From Steromphala cineraria (taxonomy: Eukaryota > Mollusca > Gastropoda > Trochida > Trochidae): a DNA stretch of 64,000 nt. The notes beneath the pieces were generated by a model. The model saw only the letters and a list, made by a program, of their open reading frames with translations, was not told the DNA's origin and did no database searches. This document shows, in pieces, positions 63,204-64,000 of the stretch. Position numbers and translations under genes: made by a program. Each line of letters begins with the position of its first letter. Position 1 is the stretch's first letter. Location of the stretch: the NCBI GenBank assembly GCA_916613615.1, contig OU744730.1:21020406-21084405 (forward strand). The letters are read 5' to 3'.

Positions 63204-64000
63204 CATCTACGTAAAACATCAACATGGATAGTTTTTGGGTTCAGTGACTTGCTTTAAATTTGGTCAAAATCAAGTGAAGGGTTCTGCTGAACTAAACTTG
63301 AACCAAAACTAAAAGCAACATGAATTTTATCACAAAAACTGCTTAACCTTGTAGAGGGAACTATGATCTGGTTACTGTAGAACATCCTGCTACATCAGCG
63401 TATATGTCTCCGCTCATGCTACAACCTATCCCCTGATATCCTCCTATAGTCTTCTGTCGTATCGCTGACGGGTGGTTGCTCAGCGCTATTTATAGCCTGT
63501 CTGTTTTCAGTCAAACTATTTCGAGCTCCATACACTGTTGTCTAGTGATGTCGCACGTGGAAATCTAAGAGCGCGTGATTTAGAGCTTAGCGGGAGACTG
63601 CAACGAGAATCAGATTTATTATCTAATAGCACTCCCATTGGTTAATTTGCATCACGAGGTGAGCATGCGGAACAAAGCCAAGAAACTAGTTTGCCGCTAT
63701 CGCTGAAAGGGCATTATTTGATTGGCTTGCTATATATAGCGATACGACAGAAGACTATAGGAGGATATCAGGGGATAGGTTGTAGCATTAGCGGAGACAT
63801 ATACGCTGATGTAGCAGGATGTTCTACAGTAACCAGATCATAGTTCCCTCTACAAGGTTAAGCAGTTTTTGTGATAAAATTCATGTTGCTTTTAGTTTTG
63901 GTTCAAGTTTAGTTCAGCAGAACCCTTCACTTGATTTTGGCCAAATTAAAAGCAAGTCACTGAACCCAAAAACTATCCATGTTGATGTTTTATGTAGATG
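63204..64000. repeat. Near-perfect palindrome, arms at least 263 bp, cut by the window end
   Basis: The left arm 63204-63466 is the reverse complement of 63738-64000 with only a few substitutions and no net length change. Examples are CATCTACGT versus CATCTACAT, GCTCATGC versus GCTAATGC, and two near AAATTTGGTC. The right arm runs to the last base, so the true arms may be longer. The 271-bp spacer is unique sequence. No TIR-type termini can be judged because one end is missing. Confidence 0.9.
63467..63737. promoter_or_regulatory. Palindrome spacer with outward-facing TATA-like boxes
   Basis: On the minus strand, CTATAAATAGCG sits at about 63488-63499, some 20-30 bases before the left arm. 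On the plus strand, CTATATATAGCG spans 63730-63741, at the start of the right arm. Between them are ATTGG (CCAAT, inverted) at two places, ATTTGCAT (octamer-like) near 63647, and CACGTG near 63555. The layout resembles a divergent promoter, but every element is short and common in AT-rich DNA. Confidence 0.35.

Noticed and set aside
63816..64000. Open frame of over 60 codons running off the right edge, in the palindrome arm
   Set aside because: Not called as a gene: the matching arm carries a stop, and the translation shows no recognisable motif. It is kept only as part of the palindrome finding.

Overview
This is a 64 kb, AT-rich, intron-rich animal nuclear window. Nothing in it looks bacterial, viral or organellar. 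The abundance of palindromic and AGGTCA-rich dispersed repeats, the small TIR elements and the SINE/LINE types look like a bivalve mollusc. That assignment is inference from repeat style and gene structure, because no diagnostic locus is present.

Three genes can be rebuilt exon by exon from open frames joined by GT/AG sites with matching phases. (1) METTL9 (DREV family histidine methyltransferase), plus strand, 24103-30084, six exons, complete, 327 aa. (2) A conserved-looking but unrecognised gene, plus strand, 35648-45321, eight exons, 258 aa. It has a signal-like N-terminus, one C2H2 finger, a Cys-rich middle and one C-terminal membrane helix. (3) The 3' part of WDR59 (GATOR2 subunit of the mTORC1 amino-acid sensing pathway), minus strand, 60327 down to 46857. 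Six exons give 235 aa, and the gene continues past the right edge. Genes 2 and 3 converge tail to tail. No functional link between the three is visible.

Layout: 1-24 kb is a gene-free region of mobile elements, a satellite block with a 1.19 kb TA-flanked element inside it, and microsatellites. 24-30 kb holds METTL9 with MITEs in its introns. 30-35.6 kb is intergenic. 35.6-45.3 kb holds gene 2. Its 5.3 kb intron is packed with a MITE, a hAT-type MITE with a perfect 8-bp duplication, a minisatellite, a truncated LINE and a Helitron-like element. 46-60 kb holds WDR59, whose introns carry a piggyBac-type MITE, a 96-bp tandem array copied from one of its own splice acceptors, SINEs and a second Helitron-like copy in opposite orientation. 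63.2-64 kb is a near-perfect palindrome around a spacer with TATA-like boxes facing outward, cut by the window end.

The most interesting observations are the decoy-acceptor array in WDR59, the outward-facing palindrome, the 3' tail shared by the LINE and the SINEs, the zinc finger predicted to lie outside the cytosol, and the nuclear-receptor half-site arrays inside the Helitron-like repeats. I found no clearly novel multi-gene system. All coordinates and motif matches were read by eye.
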